64,000 nt of DNA from the NCBI GenBank assembly GCA_036403815.1, contig DASWQH010000010.1, forward strand, positions 1-64,000. Reading direction: 5' to 3'. The notes below the pieces were generated by a model. That model had not been told where the DNA came from, made no database searches, and saw only the letters and a program-made list of their open reading frames with translations. Positions 1-8,869 of the stretch are shown one piece after another. Made by a program: the position numbers and the translations under genes. The stretch comes from JACVRN01 sp036403815 (lineage in GTDB: Bacteria; Acidobacteriota; Blastocatellia; Pyrinomonadales; Pyrinomonadaceae). Each line of letters starts with the position of its first letter. Positions within the stretch are counted from its first letter, which is position 1.

Positions 1-136
1 CCATGTGCATCGGGCAAAACTTGGCTGATATACTTGCGCAGGCGAGTGGTAACTGAGTTTCGAGTCATCGCAAACCGATGCTCTCACGAGTCAGCGACTC
101 GTGACCACTCGCTTCTTTGTCAAATGTGTCCAGACT

Positions 137-577
137 TCAGCACCTCACCATTAAATACCCGCCAGTTATCAAAAGTATTAGTGCCATTACCCGCCAGCCG
201 TCCAGGTGGCGAATGGGAAGGCCAAAAAAACCGAAGTGATCGATCAGCATCCCCATACCCAACTGCCCGATTATGAGAAGAACTATGGCCGTCGCCGCGC
301 CTAGACGCGGGATCGTGCGTGCGAGGCAAAGATAGAGCACGACACCGAACACGCCTGCCCCCCACATGCACCAGGAAAGTTTACGCCAGTTATGAAGCTG
401 CTCACCGCCGCGTATCATGAGCAAAATCCCGGACAGGATAGCTCCACTGAGGTGAATGAAGAAACTGGTGGGAGTACCACCCACACGACGGCTCATTTCA
501 CCGGCCATCGAAGCCTGCGTTCCAACGGCAACGCCGCCCAGAATGCCAAGAAGGATTGTTATCGTAATTTCAAACAT
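137..577 (-). CDS. YdcZ/DMT-type small membrane transporter
   Basis: Encodes a 146-residue, almost entirely hydrophobic protein with about five membrane segments. The glycine-rich start (ILGGVAVGTQASMAGEMSRRVG), the TSFFIHLSGAILSG segment and the closing LILLITGGYLM match what I know of the DUF606/YdcZ branch of the drug/metabolite transporter superfamily, whose members are about 150 residues and often work as pairs. Substrate unknown. A good ribosome site (AAGGGAG) lies about 6 bases before the ATG. No partner copy is visible beside it. The next gene on this strand is the redoxin, over 300 bases upstream, so this is probably a single-gene unit. Family call fairly sure; function inferred. Confidence 0.75.
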   Translation of the reverse strand: MFEITITILLGILGGVAVGTQASMAGEMSRRVGGTPTSFFIHLSGAILSGILLMIRGGEQLHNWRKLSWCMWGAGVFGVVLYLCLARTIPRLGAATAIVLLIIGQLGMGMLIDHFGFFGLPIRHLDGWRVMALILLITGGYLMVRC

Positions 578-900
578 AAGCTCTCCCTTTCTACTAATAC
601 GTCGAGGGGTGATAATAATAGATTCTGTTGCAGGGATTATCTCTATGCTCGGATGTTTGAACGCATTTGATAAATGAGCGAGTGGTCACGAATCAAATAT
701 ATGAATGCCTTAACTATCTCTAAGAAAGCGGTCGGCGAGTAGTCGAATGCGCTTGCGAAGAATTGCCGTGGGAACGATACACGTTCACGAAAGCCGCCGA
801 CGCCGAGCGTCAAACCTGCAAGCACGGTAGGGAGAATTACAGGCTTACGCAAAAGGACTTTGCGTGTGTTGACTACATCGGCTGCGCTCTGGCTGCGACT
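578..900. other. Intergenic, no gene recognised
   Basis: Only short reading frames without family resemblance or ribosome sites. I see no RNA gene or clear terminator here. Confidence 0.4.
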
Positions 901-1698
901 CTAGCGGAGAGCCTTTGCCGCTTCGATAAACTGTTCAGGTCTTGCACGAACCCAGTAGTTTTCCGTCAGGTTCACCCAGCGCACCGTCCCCGAAGAATCC
1001 ACCAAAAACTCTGCCGGTCTTGCGATGTCTCGACCATCTTCTCCTGCGCCCGGGTGAACCAGGTCGTAGCGGCGAATCACCTCCGCCTGAGGGTCGGAAA
1101 GAAAAGTGTAGGTGTAGCCGACCCTTTCACGAAGATCGCGCGAGACCTCTGGCGCGTCTACGCTAATCGCCACGGGGCGAATCCCAGCCTCTTCGATCTG
1201 CTGTAAACTGCTTTCAATGCTCCGTAACTCGGAGAGGCAGGATGGTCACCAATAACCCCTGTAGAAGACAAGAAGCACGCCCCTGGGTGGTTTTCCGTTG
1301 ATGGGGGCTTTCAGTAATTCGGAAAGCGACACTGTGTGGCCGTCCGAATCGGAGAGACTAAAGTCCGGTGCTTTCTGGCCTACCTGGGGAGCGCCGTGAG
1401 CGGTGGGCAGCCGCCTCGCCATGATGAAAGTTGAGAAAACAAAGAATCCGAAAATCGCTACGCTGAGAGTAGCGGCGACTAAAGCGGAGAGCTTCGATCC
1501 CAGCCACCGCTCAGGTGCAAACGCACGTCGAACTCCGACCAGCAAAAGCGCCGCCGCCACTGCGAATAGCAACAGATTAGCCCAGGGGAAATCGCGTGTG
1601 ACGGGAAACCTGACGAACACAAAAAAATAGCTGAGGAAGGCAACCAGGCTAAGTAAGAAGCCTGCCCAGACAGGCCAGTTGAATGATCGAGTCTTCAC
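901..1698 (-). CDS. Membrane-anchored redoxin, probable selenoprotein (in-frame TGA)
   Basis: Reads as one 265-residue protein if the TGA at 1246-1248 (codon 151) is read as selenocysteine. Residues 1-115 hold three membrane segments (about 8-28, 36-56, 70-93). The redoxin domain follows, with VGQKAPDFSLSDSDG near 104 and VLLVFYRGYW-U-PSC at the active site, so TGA sits exactly where AhpC/TSA-type proteins of this kind have the first Cys of GYWCPxC. The frame stays open after TGA for 114 codons and continues with family-like sequence (AISVDAPE, YTFLSDPQAEVIRRYDL, PAEFLVDSSGTVRWV) to a TAG at 901. The GTG start has a GGAG site 6 bases upstream. Expected role: thiol/selenol peroxidase or disulfide reductase facing the periplasm. 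Alternative: a Cys codon mutated to TGA. Selenocysteine use needs selABC elsewhere, not visible here. Confidence 0.72.
1220..1234 (-). promoter_or_regulatory. Candidate bacterial SECIS hairpin
   Basis: On the mRNA strand, 11 bases after the in-frame UGA, the sequence CUCCG-AGUUA-CGGAG forms a five-base-pair stem with a five-base loop. A bulged CCU and a further UG/CA pair can extend it below. The loop begins 16 bases after the UGA and has G as its second base, which fits the spacing and loop rule generally described for bacterial SECIS elements inside coding sequence. Folding was done by eye. Confidence 0.5.
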
Positions 1699-1984
1699 TA
1701 GACACTCCTCTTTGCCGAATGAAAGTTTACCACGGCAAGCCCGCTTCGCTTCCGTCAGGGGCGACGGAGCAGACCATCAAGAGCGATTTAAGGGCTATGT
1801 TTCTCTACAATGAGCAAATCTTTGTAAGATTTCAGAGCGGCCTTTATGGGCAAATGTGAAGTCTATGGCTACACAAAGGGGCCGTTTGTGCATCAGTATT
1901 GGCCTGAGATCGGCATATAAGAAATGAATAAAGACGCATCGCGTGCGCCCATGAGTTGGCACACAACTCTGTACATTGCTGAGC

Positions 1985-3082
1985 TTACTTCATCATTTTC
2001 ATTAACACGCCGTCCGCCTTAGCTATCTCATTAAGTTTGGCATAAGGCACGATGACGGTTTGCGACCCCGCGGCATAAGGCCCTACCTGGTACGGATCGA
2101 AGGTAAACATCAAACCCTTTTTCGTAATGTTCCAATTCTGATAGTTTTCCGCCTTTGCTGTCGCGCCGTCCGCGAATAGATCCTGCGCCAGACCCATATT
2201 CTCATTGCTGTCAGGCATCTTACGGCTCTGCAAATCTTTGGTGGCGTAAGCCGAAACCGCTTCTAGATACTTTGCGCCCGGCTTGAATAATTCCGAGAGC
2301 TTTAACTCTCTGCCATTTTTCAGATCGTAGGTAATCGTGAAGTAGTTGTAGTTCGGATGCGCGCCGCCTGTAAAATTACCCTCCAGAAAACTGACGCTGA
2401 TCAGATCGTTGTCGGCATATTCGATGTTGTAACCGATGTCTATGTAATTGTTCATGCCCTGGGGAAGCATTTTCAGGTCAGCGGCGCTTAAACCCATCAT
2501 CTGCTTTCTGAAAGCGGCAAGCTCTTTGGTGACGCGGGATTTGACTATCTGATTAAAGCCCGCGGCGTTCGTGCCGCCCGTTAATTCCGGATACTCGGCT
2601 GTCAGATCAAGCCTTTTGGCTTTAACGGATTCGTTGATCTGTCTGTTAGTAATTCGCGTGCCGTTAGTAAAAGAGACCGTCTGTTCGTAAGCCCAGAAAC
2701 TTTGACTTTCTTTGGCACCCGGTTTCTTCCATTCGCCTTCGAGTGACGCGCCGGATTGATTGGGATTGTCCTTCCAAATGCCTTTGAATTCACCCGTTTG
2801 CTTACCGGAGGAATCAACCTCCTGCATGGTAAAGTTTCCATTCGGGTCAATTTCACCGCGTAAGGAAAGTTTGTTCGCGCTGCCCGACTTAGCGTAAAAA
2901 TAACTGCCGCTCAAATTGTTACCTTCACGCCTCAAGGTCATTTCAAACTTGGACTGGGCGACGCTGCCTTTAAACTGAGTGCCAGCAGATTCCTGCGCGT
3001 TTGATCGGTTGGCATTTAGTCCGAAGGCAAGCATCAACAACATGGAGGTTAAAGCAGCATACCTATAGATTTTGATTTTCAA
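1985..3082 (-). CDS. Secreted DUF3298 domain protein
   Basis: 365 residues. A signal peptide (about 1-29, ending NRSNAQE) is followed by a beta-rich region of about 110 residues (KGSVAQSKFEMTLRREG, with repeated G-x-W strands such as GEFKGIWKD and GEWKKPG). The C-terminal half resembles the DUF4163/DUF3298 pair known from RsiV and PdaC-like proteins: YIDIGYNIEYADNDLISVSF, then GGAHPNYNYFTITYDLKNGRELKLSELF, then MFTFDPYQVGPYAAGSQTVIVPY. In that family the domain binds glycans or lysozyme. Here there is no transmembrane anti-sigma portion, so a free periplasmic or surface protein is more likely. No operon partner. Family call good; role not known. Confidence 0.75.
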   Translation of the reverse strand: MKIKIYRYAALTSMLLMLAFGLNANRSNAQESAGTQFKGSVAQSKFEMTLRREGNNLSGSYFYAKSGSANKLSLRGEIDPNGNFTMQEVDSSGKQTGEFKGIWKDNPNQSGASLEGEWKKPGAKESQSFWAYEQTVSFTNGTRITNRQINESVKAKRLDLTAEYPELTGGTNAAGFNQIVKSRVTKELAAFRKQMMGLSAADLKMLPQGMNNYIDIGYNIEYADNDLISVSFLEGNFTGGAHPNYNYFTITYDLKNGRELKLSELFKPGAKYLEAVSAYATKDLQSRKMPDSNENMGLAQDLFADGATAKAENYQNWNITKKGLMFTFDPYQVGPYAAGSQTVIVPYAKLNEIAKADGVLMKMMK

Positions 3083-3543
3083 CTTATGAATGTCCCTTAT
3101 TTACAAAGTCAGGAGAGCAATGTTGAGACGATAGCAGAAAATCACTTTTGCAGCTATTTGCGACGAGTGCAGCCGATGCTTGACAGACCCGAATTCGGTC
3201 TTGAAAAGTCCCGTCAGGGCGAGTTCTCCCGCCGCAATCATCTACGTTTGGCTGGCGCTTGTTTACTTTTTGCGACCGAGCGTGGGGGCGAAAAGACGTA
3301 CGGCTGGCATTACGACCTCATGCTCATCCTGATGAACCTGGTCATCGTTTGCACCAATGGTGGCAGGTACGTACTCTGGAAGTGAGGTTGCGCTCCTACC
3401 AGAAGCACTCACTATAGAGAGTTCACAGCTTGCTGAATGTCAGACAATTCAAGCAGGGCGAACGTTAACCGAGACTTGAGCAGTATCCAGAAGCTTTCGG
3501 CAGAAACTTTTGCGCCGTGGGTTTTATATCAAAATCTACAACC
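3083..3543. other. Intergenic, no supported gene
   Basis: A 99-codon forward frame starts just outside the DUF3298 gene, but it lacks a ribosome site and family-like sequence. Probably the upstream regulatory region of the DUF3298 gene and the 3' end of the receptor gene. Confidence 0.4.
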
Positions 3544-6363
3544 CTAGAAATCAATCTCAAATTTTCCTCGAACTGATGTTCCCAGGCTATTGAAGAACTG
3601 GCCGAAGCGTTGACTGCTCACGTTGTTCTGAACATCGCGTGGGTTGAAATGGTTCGTAACATTAAAGACAGCTATTCCGGCGCGCATCCTTCGCTTATCA
3701 AACATAGGGATACGAAAGCCCTTTGTGACCTGCACATCGAGAGAGAAGTATGTCGGAAAGCTTCCGGCTTGATTACGCGGCCCTACGAAATCCAGTTGCT
3801 CGTTGACGGCGGAAAACGGAAATCCTGAGCGTATCTCCAAAGACGGCGAAAAATTGATGTCCGCCGGTAGCTTCAACTCGCCGTAGACGAGAAACCTGTG
3901 CGGCGCATTGAACGGTAAAGGGCCGTACTCGTTGGGGCGGATGACGAACGACGGGAAATCCCCAAGAAAATAATCCACCGTGTTAAGGTCGCCGCGTGCG
4001 CTAGACCACACGTAGGAAGCATTCCAGTAGCCAAAACGGGGCGCGTTATAAACGGCGAGAAATTGCAGCTCGCGGTAGCGTGAACGCCCACTGCTGCTGA
4101 GAAGGAGCGTGCCGGTATCGGGCGCGACCACGCGCGGCTCTATAATCAGATCATTCCGCGTCGCTCGCTGAAGATAGCCGACCCGCAACGTCATGTTCTT
4201 CGTCAACCCCTGATCGAATTGCAGGCTCCAGCGAAGGCTTCGCAGATTGCGCAAGGGCCTGGCGATTTCGTTGCTGAAGAGCCTGGGGCCATCTGTGATA
4301 GTAACCCCGTCTGGGGCGTACCTTATCACTACTCGCTCAGGCAACTCCGCGAAACTCGGCGAGAGGTCAGGCCGACCCGCCAGCCGTTCGCGCTCGTCAT
4401 CTTCCAGACTCTGGTTGATGGCGTCGAAGTAACCTACAGACAGCGGCATGCGGTCATAGAAGAGGCCGATCCCGCCGCGAATGATAGTGCGATTGCCTTT
4501 GAGCGGCAGGAACATAAAAGAGAGGCGCGGCGCAAGATTGTTTTGTCGTACGATGCCGTCACGGTCTAGTCGTAGACCCATGTCAATCACCAGCTTCCGA
4601 TTCGCATTCCAACGATCCTGCACGAAGGCCCCAAATTCGGTGACACGCAGCGCAATCGAACTCGGCGGGGTGAAATCTATGCGCTGTGCCAGCGTCCCCG
4701 TAGTGCGGCGGATGAGGATAGAGTTGTAGCGGAAGCTGGCCGAAGTGTTGGTACGATCCAGCTCGATGCCAACCTTCAAAGAGTGCTGGCCGCCGAGCCT
4801 GAACGGCGTTGCATAGTAGGTCTCCTGCCATTGCACACGGCTTGTCCGGCGGCGAGTATCGGCGAAGTAGTTCCCGGAATTGATTTCGGGCGAGAGCGTC
4901 AAGGGTTGCTCGCCTTGCCCGAACACATCAACCTCAAAGTTCTTGTAGCTCAACGCGGATGAGAGAAACGAGGCTGCGCCAAAGATAGCTTGCTCGGAGA
5001 TTGAAAAGAGCGAGCCGCGCTGCTTTAAATTGGGTGTTACACCTTGCGGGTTGAAAGTGTTCAGTCCGACGTAGCGCACCTTTTGGGGGAAGAAAGAGAC
5101 GATAAATTTGACGCGATTATATTTGTTGATGATGAGATCAGCCTGCGAGAAGGAGTTGAAAGCCTCCGAGGTTGAATCATCTACAGGTTTGACAAGGCTT
5201 GGCACACGCGTCCTTGTAAAGCGATACTCGAATGATTGAAGAAAGAAAAATCTGTCACGGATTACGGGGCCGCTGAAGGTCACGCGCGGGCGAAAGGAAT
5301 CTATCGGCCCCGTCAGGATGTAGCGAAAGCTTGGGAAGAAACGCGCGGCACTGAGCTTGAAGTTATTGCTCCCGCCCTTTGTTTCCAGGTTGGTCGCGCC
5401 GCCTGTGAGCCGCCCGAACTCTGCCGAGTAAGGGTTCTCCTCGATCTGCACGCTCTGTGCCGCCTCAATGGGAATGTCAAAAGCCAGTTGGCCTGTGACC
5501 GGATCGGTAACGTCTACGCCATTGACAGTGTAAGAGCTTTGCCCGGAGCGTGCGCCCTTCAGATGGTCATCACCCTGAGGCCCGCGCACGACGCCGGGCG
5601 TGAGCAGCGCTGCGCTCTGGTAATTCTCTGAGCGCAGCGGCACAGTCTTCAACGTCCGCTCGCGAACCACATTGGATGTTGTAGTCTCCGCTGTGCTCAG
5701 CAAGCCTTCTTCATCGCGGACGGTGACGGATTCCGAGACCGTCGCGGTCAACTCAATCTCAACGATGAGAGATGAGCCCTCGGTCAGGCGAATCTCTCGC
5801 GTCACGGTCGGCAAATTGTCGGCCTCAACGGTCAGGACATAATTCGCAGCGGGCAATTCCGTAAAAGCGAAATTACCTTCTTCGTCCGTCACAGTCCTTA
5901 CAATTTGGCCTGGCAGATCACGATTGACGAGCGTGAGGCGCGCGCCTGAGAATAAAACCGGAGTTGTATTTATGGCTCCGGTCGTCGCCCGTACAGTGCC
6001 CTTGATGCTGCCCGCGCTGGCCGAAAGTGCCGCCGTAGATGTCTGGGACGTTAAGAGAAGAAATATAGAAGCGCTTAATAGAATGAGAAAGCACGAGAGT
6101 CTGGTTCGACTTTTCAGGGCAATTCCTTCAAGAACATCCGTAGCATCGCTGGCAACTATCTCAAGACTGTTCTGACACGGTGGTTCTTCTGGTTGTGACC
6201 CCTTCTCGGTCTCAGCCTTGAGCGCCTTGATGAAGCGCTCGCCCAGGTATGAGAGCGCAAGAATAATCAGTAATGAGAAGAGAGGCGGAAGCCGAATCCA
6301 GGCGACCAGCCCTACGGGTATTGACGCAATAACGAATAAGCGTAGCATCAGCCGACTGTGCAT
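3544..6363 (-). CDS. Oar-like TonB-dependent receptor with carboxypeptidase-regulatory domain
   Basis: 939 residues as drawn. Residues 1-70 carry two hydrophobic stretches (MLRLFVIASIPVGLVAW and LPPLFSLLIILALSYLG). A signal-like segment follows near 90-113 (RLSCFLILLSASIFLLLTS), then a CarboxypepD_reg-like domain (SIKGTVRATT...GNFAFTELPAANYVLTVEA), a plug domain (SENYQSAALLTPGVV, SYTVNGVDVTDPV, NPYSAEFGRLTGGATNLETKGG) and a long outer-membrane barrel ending FGQFFNSLGTSVRGKFEIDF with terminal Phe. This is the common acidobacterial Oar architecture for uptake or surface functions; substrate unknown. The signal-like segment begins about 88 residues inside the frame, so the true start could be an internal TTG near VLEGIALKSR, leaving the first part as a spurious or fused extension. 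Confidence 0.85.
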   Translation of the reverse strand: MHSRLMLRLFVIASIPVGLVAWIRLPPLFSLLIILALSYLGERFIKALKAETEKGSQPEEPPCQNSLEIVASDATDVLEGIALKSRTRLSCFLILLSASIFLLLTSQTSTAALSASAGSIKGTVRATTGAINTTPVLFSGARLTLVNRDLPGQIVRTVTDEEGNFAFTELPAANYVLTVEADNLPTVTREIRLTEGSSLIVEIELTATVSESVTVRDEEGLLSTAETTTSNVVRERTLKTVPLRSENYQSAALLTPGVVRGPQGDDHLKGARSGQSSYTVNGVDVTDPVTGQLAFDIPIEAAQSVQIEENPYSAEFGRLTGGATNLETKGGSNNFKLSAARFFPSFRYILTGPIDSFRPRVTFSGPVIRDRFFFLQSFEYRFTRTRVPSLVKPVDDSTSEAFNSFSQADLIINKYNRVKFIVSFFPQKVRYVGLNTFNPQGVTPNLKQRGSLFSISEQAIFGAASFLSSALSYKNFEVDVFGQGEQPLTLSPEINSGNYFADTRRRTSRVQWQETYYATPFRLGGQHSLKVGIELDRTNTSASFRYNSILIRRTTGTLAQRIDFTPPSSIALRVTEFGAFVQDRWNANRKLVIDMGLRLDRDGIVRQNNLAPRLSFMFLPLKGNRTIIRGGIGLFYDRMPLSVGYFDAINQSLEDDERERLAGRPDLSPSFAELPERVVIRYAPDGVTITDGPRLFSNEIARPLRNLRSLRWSLQFDQGLTKNMTLRVGYLQRATRNDLIIEPRVVAPDTGTLLLSSSGRSRYRELQFLAVYNAPRFGYWNASYVWSSARGDLNTVDYFLGDFPSFVIRPNEYGPLPFNAPHRFLVYGELKLPADINFSPSLEIRSGFPFSAVNEQLDFVGPRNQAGSFPTYFSLDVQVTKGFRIPMFDKRRMRAGIAVFNVTNHFNPRDVQNNVSSQRFGQFFNSLGTSVRGKFEIDF

Positions 6364-6417
6364 TAATCACCCCCGCTGCTTGCGAACGCGTTCCGGGCAG
6401 TTAAGCCTGAACAAATC

Positions 6418-6564
6418 CTATTGGGTGCGTGTACGACCAGGCCGATTGAAGCTAAAAGTGCTGCCCGGCCTGAGTAACACCGCGCCATTGTTGTCATAGT
6501 CTACGCCGAAAGTGAAAAATAATCTCCCTCGAACACCATAGCGAAAGCCAAGCATCCCGACCAA
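6418..6564 (-). pseudogene. Remnant of an outer-membrane beta-barrel C-terminus
   Basis: About 47 codons reading GMLGFRYGVRGRLFFTFGVDYDN and NNGAVLLRPGSTFSFNRPG to a TAG at 6418. The alternating hydrophobic/polar strands resemble the last strands of an outer-membrane barrel. A stop lies immediately upstream and no start with a ribosome site is visible. It sits just upstream of the TonB receptor on the same strand, so it may be the tail of a lost neighbouring receptor. Could also be chance. Confidence 0.3.
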
Positions 6565-7342
6565 TCAGGCAGTTTCACATTTAACAGTCAACGGGCATCT
6601 GTTAAAGCAATAACTATTCCAGTAAGGAAACGCGCGGAGTTGACCTTCATACGGAAGGCTATGGGACAGGGTGACGCCCCCGGGTTGTGATGATGGCGGC
6701 ATTGCGCCACCTCACAATTCTATATTTATGCAACGGAACAAAGAGTGATGCCTGCGGCGAAAAACTGAAATCAAGTGGACGCGACTGGCCTAAGCCCAGG
6801 AGTTCACGCGAGTCATCATTCACATGCGCTCCTCCGATGGAGGATAAGATAAAGATGCGCCCCTCTGTGGCCTTGAACTCGGTTGCATAAGATGGATTAT
6901 CTACACTGTCAAAGTATGAGTCCGGGAGGTAGTGTCCTAATAGATGCGTTACTATCTAAAATAATCTTGAATGCTCACTACGATTCGCCATATCGAAAGC
7001 CCCATTATTATCACCCCGACTGCCATCCAGAAAAGTCCCGTTTTTATTCCTTCCACATTCGGCTGTAAGCGACTCTTTTAACTTCACAGTCCGGTTGAAT
7101 CTCTGCGGGTACATTCCCCTCAGCTTGCTGCGAAAGTTCGCCGATTGCAAAGACCTTCATACACCGCAGCTTGCTACGGCGCTGTTGATACCTGTCAAAA
7201 GTGACAGTTACCAGGCAGTTACCCTTTTCTGTACCCTTTGTTCTATGAGGTTATTGCTCAACAAGTCGCACTGGATCCCGCCCGGCATGGTTTTCGCTAT
7301 AGCCCTTATGTGAAAAACGATAATGAGTCCGAGGAAGTCCAA
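6565..7342. other. Long non-coding stretch
   Basis: Nearly 800 bases with frequent stops in all frames and no recognisable protein similarity or RNA gene. With the broken genes on either side, it looks like decayed sequence. Confidence 0.35.
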
Positions 7343-7730
7343 ATGTTAGTTGCCACAATTCGCTTGCGAATTAGTCGGGAAAACAGGAAAGAGCTAACAC
7401 AAAACTCTTGGTTCTCTGGCCGAGACGATCATGAGGCAAAAGGGTTGTCGGAGCTGTCGAGTCTACCGCCAGGTCGATAGTGATAACGTGATTGTCCTGA
7501 TCGAAGAGTAGAAAACAAGGAACGATTGGGAGTGTAACTTTCGGTCAACCGAGTTTGCTGTGCTACAGGGAGCGATGGACTTGGTGAATGACCCGGAGGT
7601 GCGTGACGCTCGACCGTTTCATCATGTCGCGGTGGACGGCTTCTGGATGTATCAACTCACCGACAAGGGTCTGGCCGCAAAGATCACCGTCAAGAGCAGC
7701 AAGTACTACAAGGATGATGAGCTGAACTGA
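7343..7730 (+). pseudogene. Broken antibiotic-biosynthesis-monooxygenase (ABM) family gene
   Basis: The ATG at 7343 opens with MLVATIRLRISRENRKELTQ, a typical beginning of ABM-domain (YgiN-like) proteins. The reading then has to shift frame before 7443, where GCRSCRVYRQVDSDNVIVLIEE continues. A TAG at 7509 falls where the family usually has the Trp of EEW. The same frame goes on through KTRNDWECNFRSTEFAVLQGAM and ends in about 50 further residues at 7730. One frameshift plus one nonsense codon mean the gene is dead or contains sequence errors. The homology across both breaks is what supports the call. The intact protein would be a small dimeric haem- or quinol-type monooxygenase of about 110-130 residues. 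Confidence 0.55.
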
Positions 7731-7833
7731 AACCGGGGGCGCACCGTCCCATGAATCTATGACTGGAGCGAGCGCATTGGTAGATGACAGAAAGTAGTCA
7801 ATCAAGCCAATTGGTCGCAGAAAGCATTCAACG

Positions 7834-8217
7834 ATGAAGACCAAGCCGCTGTTCATCGTGACAGCCGTGATTGAGGTAGGCGCGGGTCTGGCGCTGTTGG
7901 TGTCGCCAGCGTTGCTGGCATCGATTTTGATCGGTGCGCCGTTTGACACGTCGGCTGACTCAGTCGTCGGTCGCGTGGCTGGTGCGGCGCTGCTCGCGCT
8001 GGGTCTAGCCTGTTGGCTGGCGCGCAATGATGGACCCAGCCGAGCAGCAACAGGGCTGATAGGGTCAATGTTGCTTTACAACGTCGCCGCTGTCTTGGTG
8101 CTCGCTTATGCGGGGTTAGGTTGGCGGTTATTCGGAGTTGGCCTATGGCCGGCAGTTGTGTTTCACGCACTGATGGTGGTTTGGTGCCTCGCCTGCCTTC
8201 TGACTAAGCGAAGTTAG
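7834..8217 (+). CDS. Small four-helix membrane protein
   Basis: 127 residues, four predicted membrane helices, starting KTKPLFIVTAVIEVGAGLALLVSP. I do not recognise a named family with certainty; the pattern (two helix pairs, few charges, GRVAGAALLALGLACWLA) resembles small uncharacterised inner-membrane proteins. It lies 37 bases before the DUF502 gene on the same strand, so co-transcription is likely. No strong ribosome site precedes the ATG. Function unknown. Confidence 0.6.
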   Translation: MKTKPLFIVTAVIEVGAGLALLVSPALLASILIGAPFDTSADSVVGRVAGAALLALGLACWLARNDGPSRAATGLIGSMLLYNVAAVLVLAYAGLGWRLFGVGLWPAVVFHALMVVWCLACLLTKRS

Positions 8218-8254
8218 AACTAGTTTGGGAAGCCCGGCGACATCGGGAAGGGAA

Positions 8255-8869
8255 ATGAAAATATCAGCCATGAAGCCGATCAGCGAATTCATCAAATCGA
8301 CCATCGTCGGCAGACTGCTCGTCATTCTGCCGCTTGGACTTCTGGTGATGATCGTTATGAAAATCATCGAGATGCTCAAGCACTTGGAAACGCCGATTGT
8401 CGAGTGGTTGCCGGGTGGATTGCATTTCCCCACCGTCATTGTCTCGGTGCTGTTGTTGCTTTTGTGTTTTATCGCGGGCTTGATAGGGCAAACGCACATG
8501 GGACAAGACACCATGAATTCCTTCGAGCACACCGTTCTCAATCACATTCCTGGCTACTCTATTTTACGCAGTTTCACGCGCCGCATCGGTAACGTCGAAG
8601 AAAGTGAAAAGTTCGCGCCAGCGCTCGTGGAGATTGAACAAGCACTGGTTCCCGCCTTCGTTGTCGAAGAACATGCAGACGCGCGATACACCGTGTTCGT
8701 GCCTTCTTCGCCGACGCCCGGTGTCGGTGCTATTTACATCATGGCTAAAGACCGCGTGCATCTTTTGGACGTTACCTTTCTGAAAACCATCAAGTGCGTC
8801 TCGCGTTGGGGTGTCGGTTCCGGTGAACTTATGAAGGTGATGAACTCGCCAGAAAAGGCGCGACAATGA
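8255..8869 (+). CDS. DUF502 family membrane protein
   Basis: 204 residues from the ATG at 8255, which has a GGAAGGG-like site just upstream. Two membrane helices (about 19-37 and 62-84) are followed by a soluble part with LNHIPGYSILRSFTRRIG, EIEQALVPAFVVEEHADARYTVFVPSSPTPGVGAIYIM, all typical of DUF502 proteins. Their biochemical role is not established; plant relatives are membrane-associated. The stop overlaps the start of the next gene by four bases (ATGA), so the HAD phosphatase gene was translationally coupled to it. Confidence 0.82.
   Translation: MKISAMKPISEFIKSTIVGRLLVILPLGLLVMIVMKIIEMLKHLETPIVEWLPGGLHFPTVIVSVLLLLLCFIAGLIGQTHMGQDTMNSFEHTVLNHIPGYSILRSFTRRIGNVEESEKFAPALVEIEQALVPAFVVEEHADARYTVFVPSSPTPGVGAIYIMAKDRVHLLDVTFLKTIKCVSRWGVGSGELMKVMNSPEKARQ

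Noticed and set aside
643..852. 69-codon minus-strand frame with a hydrophobic-looking start
   Set aside because: No ribosome site, no family resemblance, stands in a non-coding gap.
3086..3385. 99-codon forward frame next to the DUF3298 gene
   Set aside because: No start signal and no protein-like pattern; probably upstream non-coding DNA.
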